DNA of 64,000 nucleotides, taken from the NCBI GenBank assembly GCA_012295275.1, contig CM022670.1, positions 6,094,161 to 6,158,160 on the forward strand, in the 5' to 3' direction. The translations under genes were made by a program, and so were the position numbers. Numbering within the stretch: position 1 is the first letter of the stretch; every line of letters begins with the position of its first letter. Under the pieces are notes generated by a model, which saw only the letters and a list, made by a program, of their open reading frames with translations, was not told the DNA's origin and searched no databases. Below are positions 1-12,354 of this stretch, piece after piece. The stretch comes from Chrysomallon squamiferum. Lineage: Eukaryota > Mollusca > Gastropoda > Neomphalida > Peltospiridae.

Positions 1-1112
1 TCATTCGTATATGCCAAAACTAATGAAGTATAGAGATATTTCTTCACGACTTTAAAAAATGTCTGTCATTTTATGTCGGTATATTCCCCATGATGGTCAG
101 TTTGTAATGGTGATCTTAAAGACGAAAATTTAACTTAAGAACTTTTTCAACGATGTTATCAAATATTGCTAACTAATTGTTTTCACAGACGTCACAGGTT
201 TTTGTTTTCTATCGGTTTTCAATGCATAACGTCCATTTTGTTCGCTTTGTTCTTAATGGTAATTTGGCAAATGAAACGCCATTAATGAAGATATATAACA
301 TTTAAAAAAACTAAATAATAGTATGTTTCCTGCACTTCAAAAAGTGAAAGTCATGTTGTTAAATGGGAAACGAAGAAATCAACGGGAATTAGCTATTAAG
401 ATGATTATTTTTTCTCCTTCTTTTTCTACAACTTCCACGATGTTCGGTAATTATAATTGTAGGCCAAATCGTGTCATTTAATCAGATTTATTTACTAAAT
501 AGTAAAAGGTAAATTATTTTTCCATCTTAAAACTGGTAGTAGCATGTACTTTTGACCACAAGAAATACATTTTTATTTAAGATTTAACAGTCAGCATAGT
601 AACTATTAGCCTGTACTTTGCCTGTAAAACAAAAACAAAAATATATGTGAACAGTGTTTCATAATGGTTTGGATTGTTTTAACCCACTTTTTTTTTTTTA
701 AATTCTCACGAGGCATCAGTATTTAATATTATATACGTAATGAAAGGGCCCAAAAGTCCCGATCTGTGCGTTTTTGAGAGAATGAAGCGATTAACTTTAA
801 TATTTTAGGGGGAACCCCAAAGTGGTGAAACCATATGAAACGTAGCAATGGCTAATGTTAAATAATTTGAGGATGTACGTTTGACCTGCCATTCGACTAT
901 TTTAATATACATAAATAAGTTTCACTCATCGTGCCATTTTGTAAATTATATAATAAAATATTTAATAACAATCTGAAACTATATTTTACAGAATCGACGA
1001 GCAGCAACTGTGCTTATAAATGCTGACTGCAGTTTTCAAAATGAAGAAATATCAGACGACATTAACTAATCGAAGGCTTTGTGAAGTTGACGTCTGCTTT
1101 TTCCCACAAAAG
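1..1112. other. AT-rich stretch, no gene assigned
   Basis: No convincing coding region is visible. The 5' exon(s) of the sulfotransferase that follows should lie here or further left, but I could not place its initiator methionine. In the frame that leads into the membrane-anchor exon at 1113, a stop occurs near 1066 and no ATG follows it, so an upstream exon must supply the start. Confidence 0.5.
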
Positions 1113-1168
1113 GCAGCGTAAATTGGTCGCTGGTGTCATCATTAGTTGTATACTCTATATTATTTTAC
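1113..1168 (+). CDS. Probable membrane-anchor exon of the sulfotransferase gene
   Basis: A pyrimidine-rich acceptor ends at 1112 and a GTAAGT donor starts at 1169. In the open frame the exon reads a basic stretch (QRK) followed by about 15 hydrophobic residues (LVAGVIISCILYIIL). This is the expected layout of the short cytoplasmic tail and signal anchor of a type II Golgi sulfotransferase. It ends in phase 1, which joins without a stop to the candidate exon at 1662. The assignment rests on phase and topology. The true start codon is not identified, and the exon could extend further 5' if another acceptor is used. Confidence 0.45.
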
Positions 1169-1288
1169 GTAAGTTATTCTCTCCATTTGTTGTCGTGTTA
1201 CGTATTATAATCTATAATTTTTGTTTTTAATAAACTCATAAATCTTTACAACAGGCTCCATGCTAATCACATCCAGTGTAGTTGTTTT

Positions 1289-1319
<31 letters not shown>

Positions 1320-1661
1320 TTTAGTCACATTTATAATAATAATAAAATAATAATAAGAAATAATAATAAGAAGAAGAAGAAGAAGAAGAGGAGGAGGAAG
1401 TAATACAAAAATTAAAATTAAAAAAAATAGGTGTCTGTTCCCTGACAAAATAGCAGAAATTTCGCGGTCGAGATACATCTCCATCTGTCAGACCTATCAC
1501 AAATTTAACCCGTCTTAATGTATATACTTCATTCTCGCAGGCAAATAAAATAGTATAATTTTCAAATCTTGTTGTGAATCGCGACAAACAGTATTATCTG
1601 AATAACTGCAAAAAAGTAAATTTAATAAATGAAATACGATTTAAAGCTATTTTGTTTTCAG

Positions 1662-1732
1662 AAAACAATGATTTCCACAATACTGTATTATCAACATCAC
1701 CGTCATCAGTGCGCCTACATACTGTGAAACAG
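1662..1732 (+). CDS. Probable stem-region exon of the sulfotransferase gene (GC donor)
   Basis: A strong acceptor (pyrimidine tract ending TTTTCAG at 1661) opens a 71-nt exon that ends CAG at 1732 and is followed by GCAAGT, the usual context of a GC-AG intron. Entering in phase 1 from 1168, it encodes 24 residues beginning QNNDFHNTV, with no stop. It leaves in phase 0, exactly the phase of the large exon at 2418. A short polar segment fits the stem of a Golgi glycosyl- or sulfotransferase. There is no domain-level similarity, so this is a phase-based inference. Confidence 0.5.
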
Positions 1733-2417
1733 GCAAGTTTTATCAGTTACAAGAATAACTACAACAACTAAATTAATAACAGTAATAATAATAAAAAGTA
1801 TAATAATAACAATACAGTAACAATAATAAATTAATGTTTAATAAAATCTGCTGTTGTATTATAATAACTTTAGTTCAAATCTGTATGTTCATTTAGAAAA
1901 GTGGTAAGCTTCATTTCACGGAAACAGTGTAGTCTTATATTTTACACTGTGTGTAAATTTGATATTTACATGTTTTGTTCTGTATGTATTTCAAATACTA
2001 ATAAAGTGTTTTGTATTGTATGTAACATTTTGCATCAATATTAACTACTTTGTACTGTAACATTTGGTATCTTTGCATCATGTTTTATATCATTTATTAC
2101 ATATAATATCCTGGGAAAATATTCTGTATTGTGCGTGACATTTGGTATTGATATTAAATATATGCAAATTCAACCAGTGAAAGAAATATCGGGTTCATTT
2201 GCCAGGATTTGATTCTCTTTAAAATGTTCATAAATTCGATTCTTGGCTATTGTAAGTGAACAAATCATAATATGCCGCCTGATTTCTATTTATTATTTTA
2301 TTATTTAATATTATTATTATTATTTTATAGTTAATACAAAATGAAAGTAACAAATAAATGATAGGAATTGAGATTAAACAATTAATCATTCATCTATCTA
2401 TTCAATGTCATTTACAG

Positions 2418-3533
2418 CGTCCATTGTACGAGCGACGGGTGGAACGTCTGAACAGAAACTGTTGGAAATTCTCGAGAAGAAACCCGATTGATTACGAAAG
2501 GATGTGGCTTATTGATCAGGATCGAAAAACACTTTTCTGCTCTCTAGCCAAAGTTGGATCAACTTTTTGGAATCACGTCTTCCACATTTTGAGGAACGGA
2601 AACGAGAGTTTTTCTTCTCCGTACAGTTTGGAATATCCTTTTTATCAGTTCTTGCAAGAAGCCATGACGTTGTCCACTAATGCGAGTGCTCTTCTGAAAG
2701 CTGTTAGGAATGAATATCTTAAAGTTCTGTTTGTTCGTGAACCGTACAGTCGTCTGTTTTCAGCCTACGTTGACAAATTGATACAACCCAATGGCTACTA
2801 TTGGAATGTCACGGGGAAGTACATTGCATATCGGAAGAAAAAAAGAAATAAACAGAACTTAGCATGCGGTCACAATATTAGTTTTGAAGACGTTGTTGAA
2901 TACGTCATTCATGCAGAGACGACCGTGTTCCACAGAGATATTCATTTCGCGCCAATGTACCAACAATGCAATATTTGTGATGTCAGTTATGACATAATCG
3001 GGAAAATGGAATATTTCAGCAAGGACACAATATTTTACCTGAAGACTATAAAATCACTGAATGCTGGGATTAGTTTGACAAACTGGACCGAGGAACACAA
3101 CATAAACTACATTACTGAAAAATGCTCGGAAGTTTTCAAAATATGGAATACGACGAAACATTGCATGTCATTTACTAGACTGCTGTTTAGACAATGGAGA
3201 GCCTTCCAGATTGTTGGACTCATCTCCACGAATTTAAATTTCCCCTTCACTGGCAACCGTACAGATACGATCACTTTAAGAGAATACACCGACATTATTA
3301 TAAATGCTTACAAGAGATCGGGTTCGTCTGCAAAGGCAAACAAAATGGAGGCATTGAAACAAGCTTACCGCAGTGTATCCAGAAGTACCTTATATAATCT
3401 TAAAGATGTCCTTTCTTTAGACTTTGAACTGTTTGGCTACAGTCCAAGTCCAGATTTCTTATTTGTAGAAGAACCAAAACATCGAATTAAGACATTCAAT
3501 TACTTTGACTTTCTTGAACAATCAAAAATTTAG
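2418..3533 (+). CDS. Carbohydrate sulfotransferase (HNK-1 family / Sulfotransfer_2), terminal exon
   Basis: This exon encodes 371 residues and most of the catalytic domain of a Golgi-lumenal sulfotransferase, which transfers sulfate from PAPS to sugar hydroxyls of glycans. The 5'-phosphosulfate-binding signature is visible as FCSLAKVGSTFW about 40 residues in. The 3'-phosphate-binding signature is visible as VLFVREPYSRLFSAYVDK about 60 residues further on. The basic, cysteine-containing opening (RRVERLNRNCWK) is typical of the CHST8-14 group. There are several N-X-S/T sites, as expected for a lumenal protein. The start is the acceptor TTTACAG at 2411-2417: the open frame runs upstream to an ATG at 2358, but that part reads like intron. 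The acceptor substrate cannot be told from sequence, and the group is expanded in molluscs, so I give no symbol. Confidence 0.9.
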   Translation, partial: RPLYERRVERLNRNCWKFSRRNPIDYERMWLIDQDRKTLFCSLAKVGSTFWNHVFHILRNGNESFSSPYSLEYPFYQFLQEAMTLSTNASALLKAVRNEYLKVLFVREPYSRLFSAYVDKLIQPNGYYWNVTGKYIAYRKKKRNKQNLACGHNISFEDVVEYVIHAETTVFHRDIHFAPMYQQCNICDVSYDIIGKMEYFSKDTIFYLKTIKSLNAGISLTNWTEEHNINYITEKCSEVFKIWNTTKHCMSFTRLLFRQWRAFQIVGLISTNLNFPFTGNRTDTITLREYTDIIINAYKRSGSSAKANKMEALKQAYRSVSRSTLYNLKDVLSLDFELFGYSPSPDFLFVEEPKHRIKTFNYFDFLEQSKI

Positions 3534-5936
3534 TTTAAGTTTTCATACTTTATTGAATTATTTATTTACATGACATATGTACTCATTATGGTGAGTAAAT
3601 AAGTTTTAATCAATCTCTTTCCTGTCAGTATTTATTTCTTTTAAAATCCACAGTGAGTTGGAGATAACAACAAATAACGACTACGTGAAATATGGCTGCA
3701 CCCCAAAAATGTGAAACTTCTTTTGTTGGTAAATATTGCTAAGACTGGTTGAATAATAATAATAATAAAAAATAATAATCATAAAATAAAATAAAAATTA
3801 AAAATGATACAATATTTTAAAAAATAGAAGAAAATAATAAAATAAATAAATAAATATAAAAAGAAATCGAAATTATATTTACATTACAAAAAATTTAGAA
3901 ATTAAATTTGCATTTTGAAGCTTTGACAATACTTTATTTAATATATGTGTGTATAGGCATACACACTAATTTTTACACTATTATTAAATAAATCAACGTT
4001 ATTGGTAATTAAAGCAATAGAGTATTATATGGTAAGTTTTATAAAAACACAAAACACAACAAAAACAACTGCACAGCTGAATCTGCCATAAAAATATTGA
4101 TTAACAAAGTTCAAACAAAACTGAAAGCAATAATTAACTAATTGAATTCTAACCCAATTATATCAGAAAACATTAAAAGCTTATACTTCAAGGATTTTCT
4201 TTCTACAACTTGTTTATTTATTTATTTTTTTAAATTACTATGTACAATAAGAATTTTTACTGAGTATTTTAATGTATTTTATGTACATTTTAACTTTGAG
4301 GTTAAGAAAAAAGGAAATACAAAAAGAATTTTGATCAAAACTTCATTTGTATGAGCAATTCTGATGCTGTTTCAGTTTTATTCTCATTAATTGGTTTTTC
4401 TTCATACTGTGTGCATGCACACGTCTGTAGTTTACATTAATAACAATAGTACTAACAATAGTAATAATAATAGTACTACATTAACAATACAATCTGTCAG
4501 GGAAAGAAAATAAAAAAGACAGACCATACAGCATTTTTAAATAGTTTTTAATGAGGTAAGATTTTTACAGAAATTCATGACTTATTAATATCTCATGATT
4601 ATTACAAAAAAATAGGAATAACAAAGTCAGATTCAACCTGTTGAATGTTTTGAACAAACACACACTGGCTGGACAGTGGGAATCATGAATTCACCAGATT
4701 TACTTTTTCTCAAGTTCTTTATTTATTTATTTTTTAAAAAGTTTTTACTATCTGGTTATGAAATACAAAATATATACACTTGTATAATATATATATATAT
4801 ATTTTTTTTTTTGGCATGGTTTTTATGTAGATTTGACAAAGTACTCATTTCATATCAGAAAACAGCATTTGTGTTTATTGACAAACTTCACAACTTGCAT
4901 TTGCCACCATGAATATGGCCAACTTAAAAAAATATGAATGAATGTATATCAATTATAATGCAAAAAGTTGAAATGTAAGGAAATGCAATTATAATGTATT
5001 AACACAAAATAAGATAAAACAATATAGACTTATTTTTGTCAAAATCATGTAACTGGTGAAAGGGACATTTGTATTTGGGAAATCAAAAATATATAATGGA
5101 AAATATATTTTTCTACATAAACTGTAGTGAACTTGTTCCCTGTCATTTTGTACTCAGCAAAGACTCTAAAAATAAAAACAATCATTTGGAAGTATATGAA
5201 ATTTATTTCAGAAATATTTTTGCACCATCACAGGTATTTAAGGATAAATATTTTAAAAGATTGAAGAGGTTTGTTCCGTGAAAACATAATTACATTTCTG
5301 TTTTGCTCCTGATATTAACTGATCTTTAACAAATAAATAACAAAAACAAAAATATAATGAACCATTCACTCATTTCTTAACCTGTTTTACTTTAAACAGT
5401 TCTTCTAAAAATAAGATAAAATTCATCTAGAGTGAAAGTTAAATTTACAAGTATTTAAAATAAAATAATGAAGCAATATAATGGATTTTTAAAAAATATT
5501 TTGTAACTTAAGAAAAATTCATTACATAAAATTAAATTAAATTTTTTTTTTTCCAACATAAAGTAGTAAAACATATTCCAATGCTCAACATCTGTGTTTG
5601 ATTTGTTGTCTGACACAATAAAATATATCTTCAATATATAAACTAAAAACTGTTAATTAAAGTGGAAAGATCAGAAATGCTCACAGTGTTTAAAAGAAGC
5701 AGTGTTTCACAGCTTTCCATTCACACAACAAATATAACTTAAAGCATTAAAAGAAATAAAAATTATTCATCACAATAAAATATAACTTAAACTTTTAAAT
5801 AAATGAAATAAAAATCATTCATCACAGTGGAAAGCTGGAAGTGATCATAATGCTGCATGATATCTGTGTTCAACTGTGGTCCAAACTGATTATCAACAAC
5901 AAATGTTTCTCTTAAGATTTTCTTCTGTCAAAATGT
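3534..5936. other. Intergenic, AT-rich, nothing recognised
   Basis: This lies between the stop codons of the plus-strand sulfotransferase and the minus-strand LRRC51, so it is the tail-to-tail interval and should contain both 3' UTRs. It is very AT-rich, with AAT/AAAT runs around 3750-3860 and several short open frames without similarity. No gene, RNA or clear mobile element was seen. Confidence 0.6.
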
Positions 5937-8900
5937 TTAATCTTCAGAATCACTTTTCTTCTTCTTCTTCTTCTGAGCAACACCAGTGAATCTGCTCAGC
6001 GTCTGTGCTGTGACTCTGTCGCCCTTGGTAACACAGCTGAAGTCAAGATTTAACAGCCATGGAAGATAGGCCAAGACTTGAAATCTGTAACCCTGGAAAC
6101 AGTGTCAACGTTATAAACAACTGAAAACTGAATGATGACACAGCCATGGAGCAGGAAAATAAAAGTACAAATAATAACAAAAACAGAAGAAGGAGCAACA
6201 ATATTAACATCAAACCATGTGAGATTCCATAACCTCATTGAAATATTAAGACAACAAAATGAAAAAGAGCTTTTCCATACAAATAAAATAATTATTACAT
6301 TAATTTATAACTTTAATTAAACATCAACAATTCTAAGAGCTCAGGCCAGCTACAGTAAATACAAACTGTAGATATATCTAACTTTTTATATTTCTCTTTT
6401 TGAACAGGAAATAAAAAAAAAAATCAAGATGATCTTTTACCTCATTTATGACCTTCTGAGTATTAATTTTTAACATCTCAAATGATATTTTCAGTATTTC
6501 AATAATATTTTGTGATTATAAATTATAAAACAAGTTGGTGAATTTTAACATGTAATTTACTTTGACTGTGTCTAGAGGATTTCCATGCAGAGTCAGTTTC
6601 CAGAGTCTTTTCAAGTGACAAAGTTTTTCCACTTCATTCACCTCTTCAATCACATTTCCATGAAGATAGAGGATTTGTAAATTTTCAAATTCAGCTAACA
6701 CCTGGAAAGATAATATCTTTTTAATGAAATGCTGCTTTTATATTATTTCGACATAATCCTCAGATGAATGTGTATTGAAGAAAAACAAATATATATATCA
6801 GACAAACAGAATGGTACTTTGACTTACGAATGCATGAACTTACGAGTTTTCTGAGTTACAAGCAGTCATCCGGTCAATGTTTCGCTCTGAGTTGCAAGTG
6901 AACTTCAGATAAGCCACCACTAGTTACTGCAATGAACAACACAACATCTGGCCAGCATCCTTATGTCTCACTTGTTTACTTCACATGGTACCATGCCAAG
7001 AAAGCATATCTGTTGTTTTGTGCAGTAGTCTGCCAAATTTCTAAGAAAGTGAGTGCAAAGAATACTGCTGAGAAGAAGACGTGGATGATGTCCACTGAAT
7101 TAAAGCATGAAATCATAGAAAAACATGAGTGAGGTGTCCATGTAGTTGACTTGGCTAGGCAGTACAAATGAATACGAGCATAGTACTTCTACGATATGTA
7201 CCATACTGAAGCAATAGGAGTTGATAAAGGCTATAACTCCAGCCAAATCCTGTGTTAAAATAATTTCTGAGCTGTGGACCTCTGTTCATAAAAAGATGGA
7301 GAAACACTAACCCTGTACACTTTACAAAACCTATTTATTTCTTTACATTATCTTTTATTTTGTTTTCATACAGTATTTGTTATTTATAAATAAATTTTTC
7401 TTACATAAAAACACTTTACAAAAAAAGGTGGTGGTTTTTGGGGGGCTGGAATGAATTAATGGTATTTCAATTAATTTCAGGTGGCAAATTGAGTTATGAG
7501 CTCAATCACGGACTTAAACTTGTAAGTCAAGGTGCCACTGTATCATACATGATGTTTAATAGTAATATACAAACCAGTCATAAATAACTCAGGATCCCTG
7601 TTATACATCTGATAATAGTAGTAATATATACACCAATCATAAATCATACATATCTCTAATACACATTCCAGTCATGAGTCACACAGATATGTAATACATA
7701 TACCATAAATCACACAGGATGTTTAATACACACATCAGTCATAAATCACAGATATCCAATACACATATCAGGCACAAATCACACATATCTCTAATACACA
7801 TATCAGTAAAAATTCACACATCTTTAATACACATATCAGTCATAAATCACACAGGATGTTTAATGCATATAACAGTCATAAATTACACAGGATATCTAAT
7901 ACACACAGTTTTAACAGATATTAAAGTCACTTATATGGATGTCTAATAAATAAATATTGGCAGACAAAAAAACAAGAAAACTCAAAAATAAGACACTAGA
8001 AATGAGTAAACTTACTGGATCTATTGTCTTCAATGCATTGAAGGACAAATCAAGCCATCCAAGTAAACTGGGGTTTTCAAACAGATTGCTTACAACTTCG
8101 GGCAGCAGCTTTATATCTTGTAGGTCATTGTTATTTAGACGAAGACATCTGCCTGTAGATTTCTCCCTTTCCAACTTTTCAGTGGCTTTTTCTGCTGTCT
8201 CTTTGCGAGGACTAAGAACTCGGGGCTCTTCTTCAGAAATATCTACAATAATAAATCAGTTGTTCAACAGTTCACATGCTGTAATGTTAACAACAATAAA
8301 TTTGTTACAGGTTAATATGTTTAGAGCATTATATTAATTTACTGAAAATGAAATACCTATGGCTACTCTTTTTGCTGATTTAAAAGAAATTCGGATATAC
8401 AAACAAGTCTTGGATTTCACTATAATACACATACAACAACAACAAACAAATAAAATTAAAATTAAATTAAATTAAATTAGAAAAAAATAAAATAAAATAA
8501 AAGAAGTAAAAGAAAAAAGAAAGTTACTTTGTATTAGTATCAAATATCAAATTAGAGCCTGTTAACAATGCAAAGATTTATTGCCATTTCCGGTTCTACA
8601 TATAACAGCTATATTTAAACACAAAGTTTAAAACACAAGAAGAGTAAAAATGTCTTTTGAATCTTCAGGCTAGAATTAAATGTTTGTTGCTTAAGAAAGT
8701 AAAGATTTTTCACCTGCCAAATCTGAAAGTTTATAGAATGAGTAGTCCAGTGGTGGTGGATTCTCATTCTTGTTGTCAATGACTGGACGGATTTTCTTAG
8801 GTTTCGTATACATTGGCTCTTGGTAAGGGACAACACTGAAAAATGATTAATACTTTTACAATTAGATGACATTTTTCATTCTCGTGAATGCACTTTTTAA

Positions 8901-9670
8901 TGCTCTGTTACTAGTGTTGTGATTCAAGAAAAGACTGATAGATAACTGAATCAATGATAATTGATATTCAGTATGCCTGCTGGGCTATTTTGGTTATTCC
9001 TGTTATTATTTTTGTCATTTATAAAATTTATTATATGACTTTCTCTATCTCGAAAATGAACCTTTGAAAAATACCTGAAACCGGTTGCAAAGAGTAATAA
9101 ACCAAAGAGTAATGGTTACAATGTTGTCTCAATCGAAAATGATCGACATGTATGCATATAGGCCTATATAAACGCATACACACAGAAACACACGTTGATT
9201 ATTAATTTAATTATTAATAAAAGGAAAAGTTTCTAGGTGTATTTAAGCGACATCATCATCATAATTAAATTTTATAAAGATACATTATTTTGTTATTTTT
9301 ATACCATATTTATCAATGTAAAATTTTACTGAGCCTAAATCATTTTTTTTTTTTTTTAAATCGTAAACTTTTGAAGTTATACAGCTCCTTGATAATTAAT
9401 TTTAGCAACTGTTACGATAGCATTTCTAGGCAATATAACACAAAGAAAATAAAACTGGCAGCTATGAAAATATATGAAAATACCGTAGAACAGTACATAT
9501 ACATCTAGAATTAAATATTTGCACCTACTAACACACTTTTAAATAAATAATAATGCGCGGTAATGATTTACTCAGTTTACTGACATAAATTTGATATTAA
9601 CATTAAAAAATAGTTTAAATGTCAAAACAAAATTTTAAAACCGATTATTTGGCACTTACCTTGTAGACAT
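5937..9670 (-). CDS. LRRC51: Leucine-rich repeat-containing protein 51 (LRRC51 / LRTOMT LRR part)
   Basis: Five coding exons on the minus strand join in one frame: 9670-9660, 8835-8714, 8242-8016, 6701-6561 and 6092-5937, giving 218 residues, close to the human length. Every junction has GT/AG signals and phases agree. The protein opens MSTSVVPYQ. It carries the family landmark PPPLDYSF, then LRR units with LRLNNNDLQDI, LGWLDLSFNALKTIDP, LQILYLHGN and LWKLTLHGNPLD, and the C-terminal cap GYRFQVLAYLPWLLNLDFS. It ends in six lysines and SDSED. The vertebrate gene is known for the LRTOMT readthrough locus linked to deafness; no methyltransferase part is seen here. The lysine tail is encoded by an AAG run that could vary in length. 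LRRC51 shares a roughly 1 kb divergent interval with NUMA1. Confidence 0.93.
6807..7541 (+). mobile_element. Decayed Tigger/pogo-type DNA transposon, non-autonomous
   Basis: The two ends are imperfect inverted repeats: the left end reads GGTACTTTGACTTACGA, and the right end, reverse-complemented, reads GGCACCTTGACTTACAA. Between them, from 6932, a broken open frame resembles the start of a Tigger/CENP-B-like transposase. It has STELKHEIIEKHE followed, past a stop, by VVDLARQYK, the helix-turn-helix style of these proteins. Further stops follow and there is no DDE catalytic core. At about 0.73 kb it is an internally deleted copy in LRRC51 intron 3. A TA follows the right end, but I did not see a clean TA duplication on the left. 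Confidence 0.6.
7570..7905. repeat. Minisatellite, ~35-40 bp unit, intron 3 of LRRC51
   Basis: A degenerate tandem array repeats the theme TAATACACATATCAGTCATA followed by AATCACACAG. The unit recurs about nine times with variable spacing of roughly 35-40 bp. The 75-residue open frame at 7719-7946 is only this repeat read in one frame. Confidence 0.75.
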
Positions 9671-10651
9671 TTTAAATATTTTTCTATTTATCGTGTTCAC
9701 TCAATAAACGTGAATAATTATTTTTCCTAAATCACCCGTCCATCTTGGTTACCGTGGACAACTGTTTCTTTCATACACGATTTTTCGGTAGATCTCGGCT
9801 AATTTGAATTTGTATAGTCCGTGTTCTCAGAGACTTTCCGAAGATAGACGGACCAATATTTTTAAATTTTCGGATAATGTCGGGACTGAGGTCGGCGAAT
9901 TCACTGGTTCTCCCCCTTTGTTTGCAGCGCCATATTACTTTTTTTTGTATTTGATAAAAAGTCAGTCTATTTATTCCAAAAACCGCCGAAATTTGAAGAG
10001 ATGTATCTGCACCAAGAAATAACAAATTAAAAAATAAAATGTATACTACAAAATAAGAAGCATATTATATATGGTTGGGAAGTGTAAGTTTGTTTGACTG
10101 TAGCATACTATTAAAAAACCTGTTAATAAATCGATGATTTCGTCTGGGAATTAATATATTTAAATGTAGCGTTGTCAACAGATTCGAAATTTCATAAATT
10201 TTAAGGAATATGATCAATATCAGCAACTAATTTGAATCATGAATATCTTGATCTTTTGGATGAGCTAACACCATGTCGCATGAATAATAGAAGAAATTAT
10301 CTCAGTAACTTTTCTACATATTAAGAACTTGTTATACGAGTAATTTACAAAAGACAACCATTACAAGTCATTTGGAACTTGGGTGTTTGCACTTTGGTTG
10401 GGGTGGTTTATAAATAAAAAGATATTGTGAATCCTGATTATATATCCTTTTTCTTTTATTTTATTATTATTTTTTTTAATGATTATATATTTATAATCTA
10501 GATTTAGTAATGACCATGTGCCACATGGCACACATTAGTACTTGTTACTATATTCAGATATAATAATAAATAAAGTTCAGATTATTATTACTATTATTTG
10601 TTTAGTTCTGTTTTGTTTTTTTCCAGGGAATTTATTTTCATTCAGGTAACA
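9671..10651. promoter_or_regulatory. Divergent LRRC51-NUMA1 promoter interval
   Basis: 981 bp separate the start codons of LRRC51 (minus) and NUMA1 (plus). An imperfect RFX-type X-box (GTTACCGTGGACAAC) sits at 9748-9762, about 80 bp upstream of the LRRC51 ATG. A pyrimidine-rich acceptor at about 10613-10626 implies that NUMA1 has a spliced non-coding 5' exon somewhere in this interval. No TATA box is evident. Confidence 0.5.
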
Positions 10652-12308
10652 ATGGATCCAGGAAAAAAATGTGCAATCATTGAATGGGTAAGGTCCTCAA
10701 GACTAATGACTATGTATTACTGTTAAACATAAAGTATTTTTGTTGATTTAATTTTATTTTAACACTGCTTTCATTCAGTAATAATAAAGAGAATTCAATT
10801 TTACTAAACATTTATTAAAACAGATAACTATAAAAAAAAAGTAATTTATGAAACTTGGGTATTTCTACAATTTATATCTAAATGATATTTATGCTGTAGT
10901 AGTTAAAATTGATAAAAATTAAATGGAAATTGTGTTTAGTTTGAAAGAATTTTCTTTAAAAAGGATGTTATTATATATATATATATATATATATTTAAAT
11001 TGATTTATTCTAGGTTAAAGCAGTACTTCCTTCTGATCTGACTTTTGAAACCATTTTTGATCTTCAAAATGGGTTCCACATACTGCAGCTTCTAAAACTG
11101 CTGTAAGTTCTGTCTAGCTCCAAAAAATTAATATTTTAAGATGTGAAATGAATATTACAATCTTTATTCATTAAAATACGGTTTTAAAGGTTATTAAATC
11201 AATGAAAATAGTTAAAACAAATTTAAAACACATATATATATTTATCCAATATTTTCACACAAACCAGAACAGATTGATTACAGTTCACTTCACCACAAGT
11301 TGCAATAGCTCAATAGTTATAAAACAGTTATCAAATTAGATAATTATTTAAAAAAAATTAAACAGAAAATATCTTTACACTGTTTATAACCAGCAGATTG
11401 TTCACATAGTTGACATGGTGTAAATATTTTTTTTCACTGACCTGTTTATTGTTGCAGGGATCAGATACCAGATGAAGATCTGACTTGCGTCTCACAAAGA
11501 ATTGATTTCATTAAGAAATGTCTGAAAGGTGAGTTTATTATAAATTTCCTCTTAGAAATTCTTGGAAAGTAATTCCAATATAGCTCTGAATGTTCCTCCA
11601 TGATTTGACCTGAATTTCTAAGCATGGTTTGTTTTCTAGAGCTGAGGAATATAAATTCTGTTTTACTGTTTTTAAGGTTATTTCCAAGTGGATTTCACTG
11701 AAGCAGGACTGATTGACTTTAGCTGTATGTTAGAATCAGGAGATTATAGTGAAAAAACAGAATTGGAGATTGCAAAGGTAAGACATAAAATTGTAATTTC
11801 TGTTTTAAATATTTCTTTATTGTCCCAGTAGTAATCTTTGGATGTACACTAATTAGTGAAAAAGGTGATCATTGTAGTGTTATTTTTGAAAAACGTTAAA
11901 ATAGTGGAATCGAAAGGACTTTCTCAGAGTACTTGTAGGAGCAGTAAATTAAAAATAAAATACTGCATAGATTCATCTCACATTGTATCTCTATTTTGAG
12001 AAGTAAATTACATTGCATGAAAGAAAAGAAGATAATAATTTTTGTGAATTGATTTTGTTGTTGCAGGTTGTATTTGCTGTTCTGCTGGCAGCCAGTTATG
12101 ACAACAATGCTGCTGTCTTCATCGGAGCAGCCATGAAACTAGATGAATCTGTTCAGCTGAACATTAAAGATCTTCTTGAGAGTGCAATGTCAAAAATCAA
12201 CTCTAACACATCTCTGTCACCTGGTTTTGCAGATGTTCTTTCTCAACACACAGGTAAGTCATATGTACATTATTGTATTTATTATTATTATTATTATTGT
12301 TATTGTTA

Positions 12309-12354
<46 letters not shown>

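Noticed and set aside
9771-10025. 84-residue minus-strand frame in the divergent promoter interval
   Set aside because: No similarity or splice support, and it lies upstream of the LRRC51 start. More likely untranslated or regulatory sequence.
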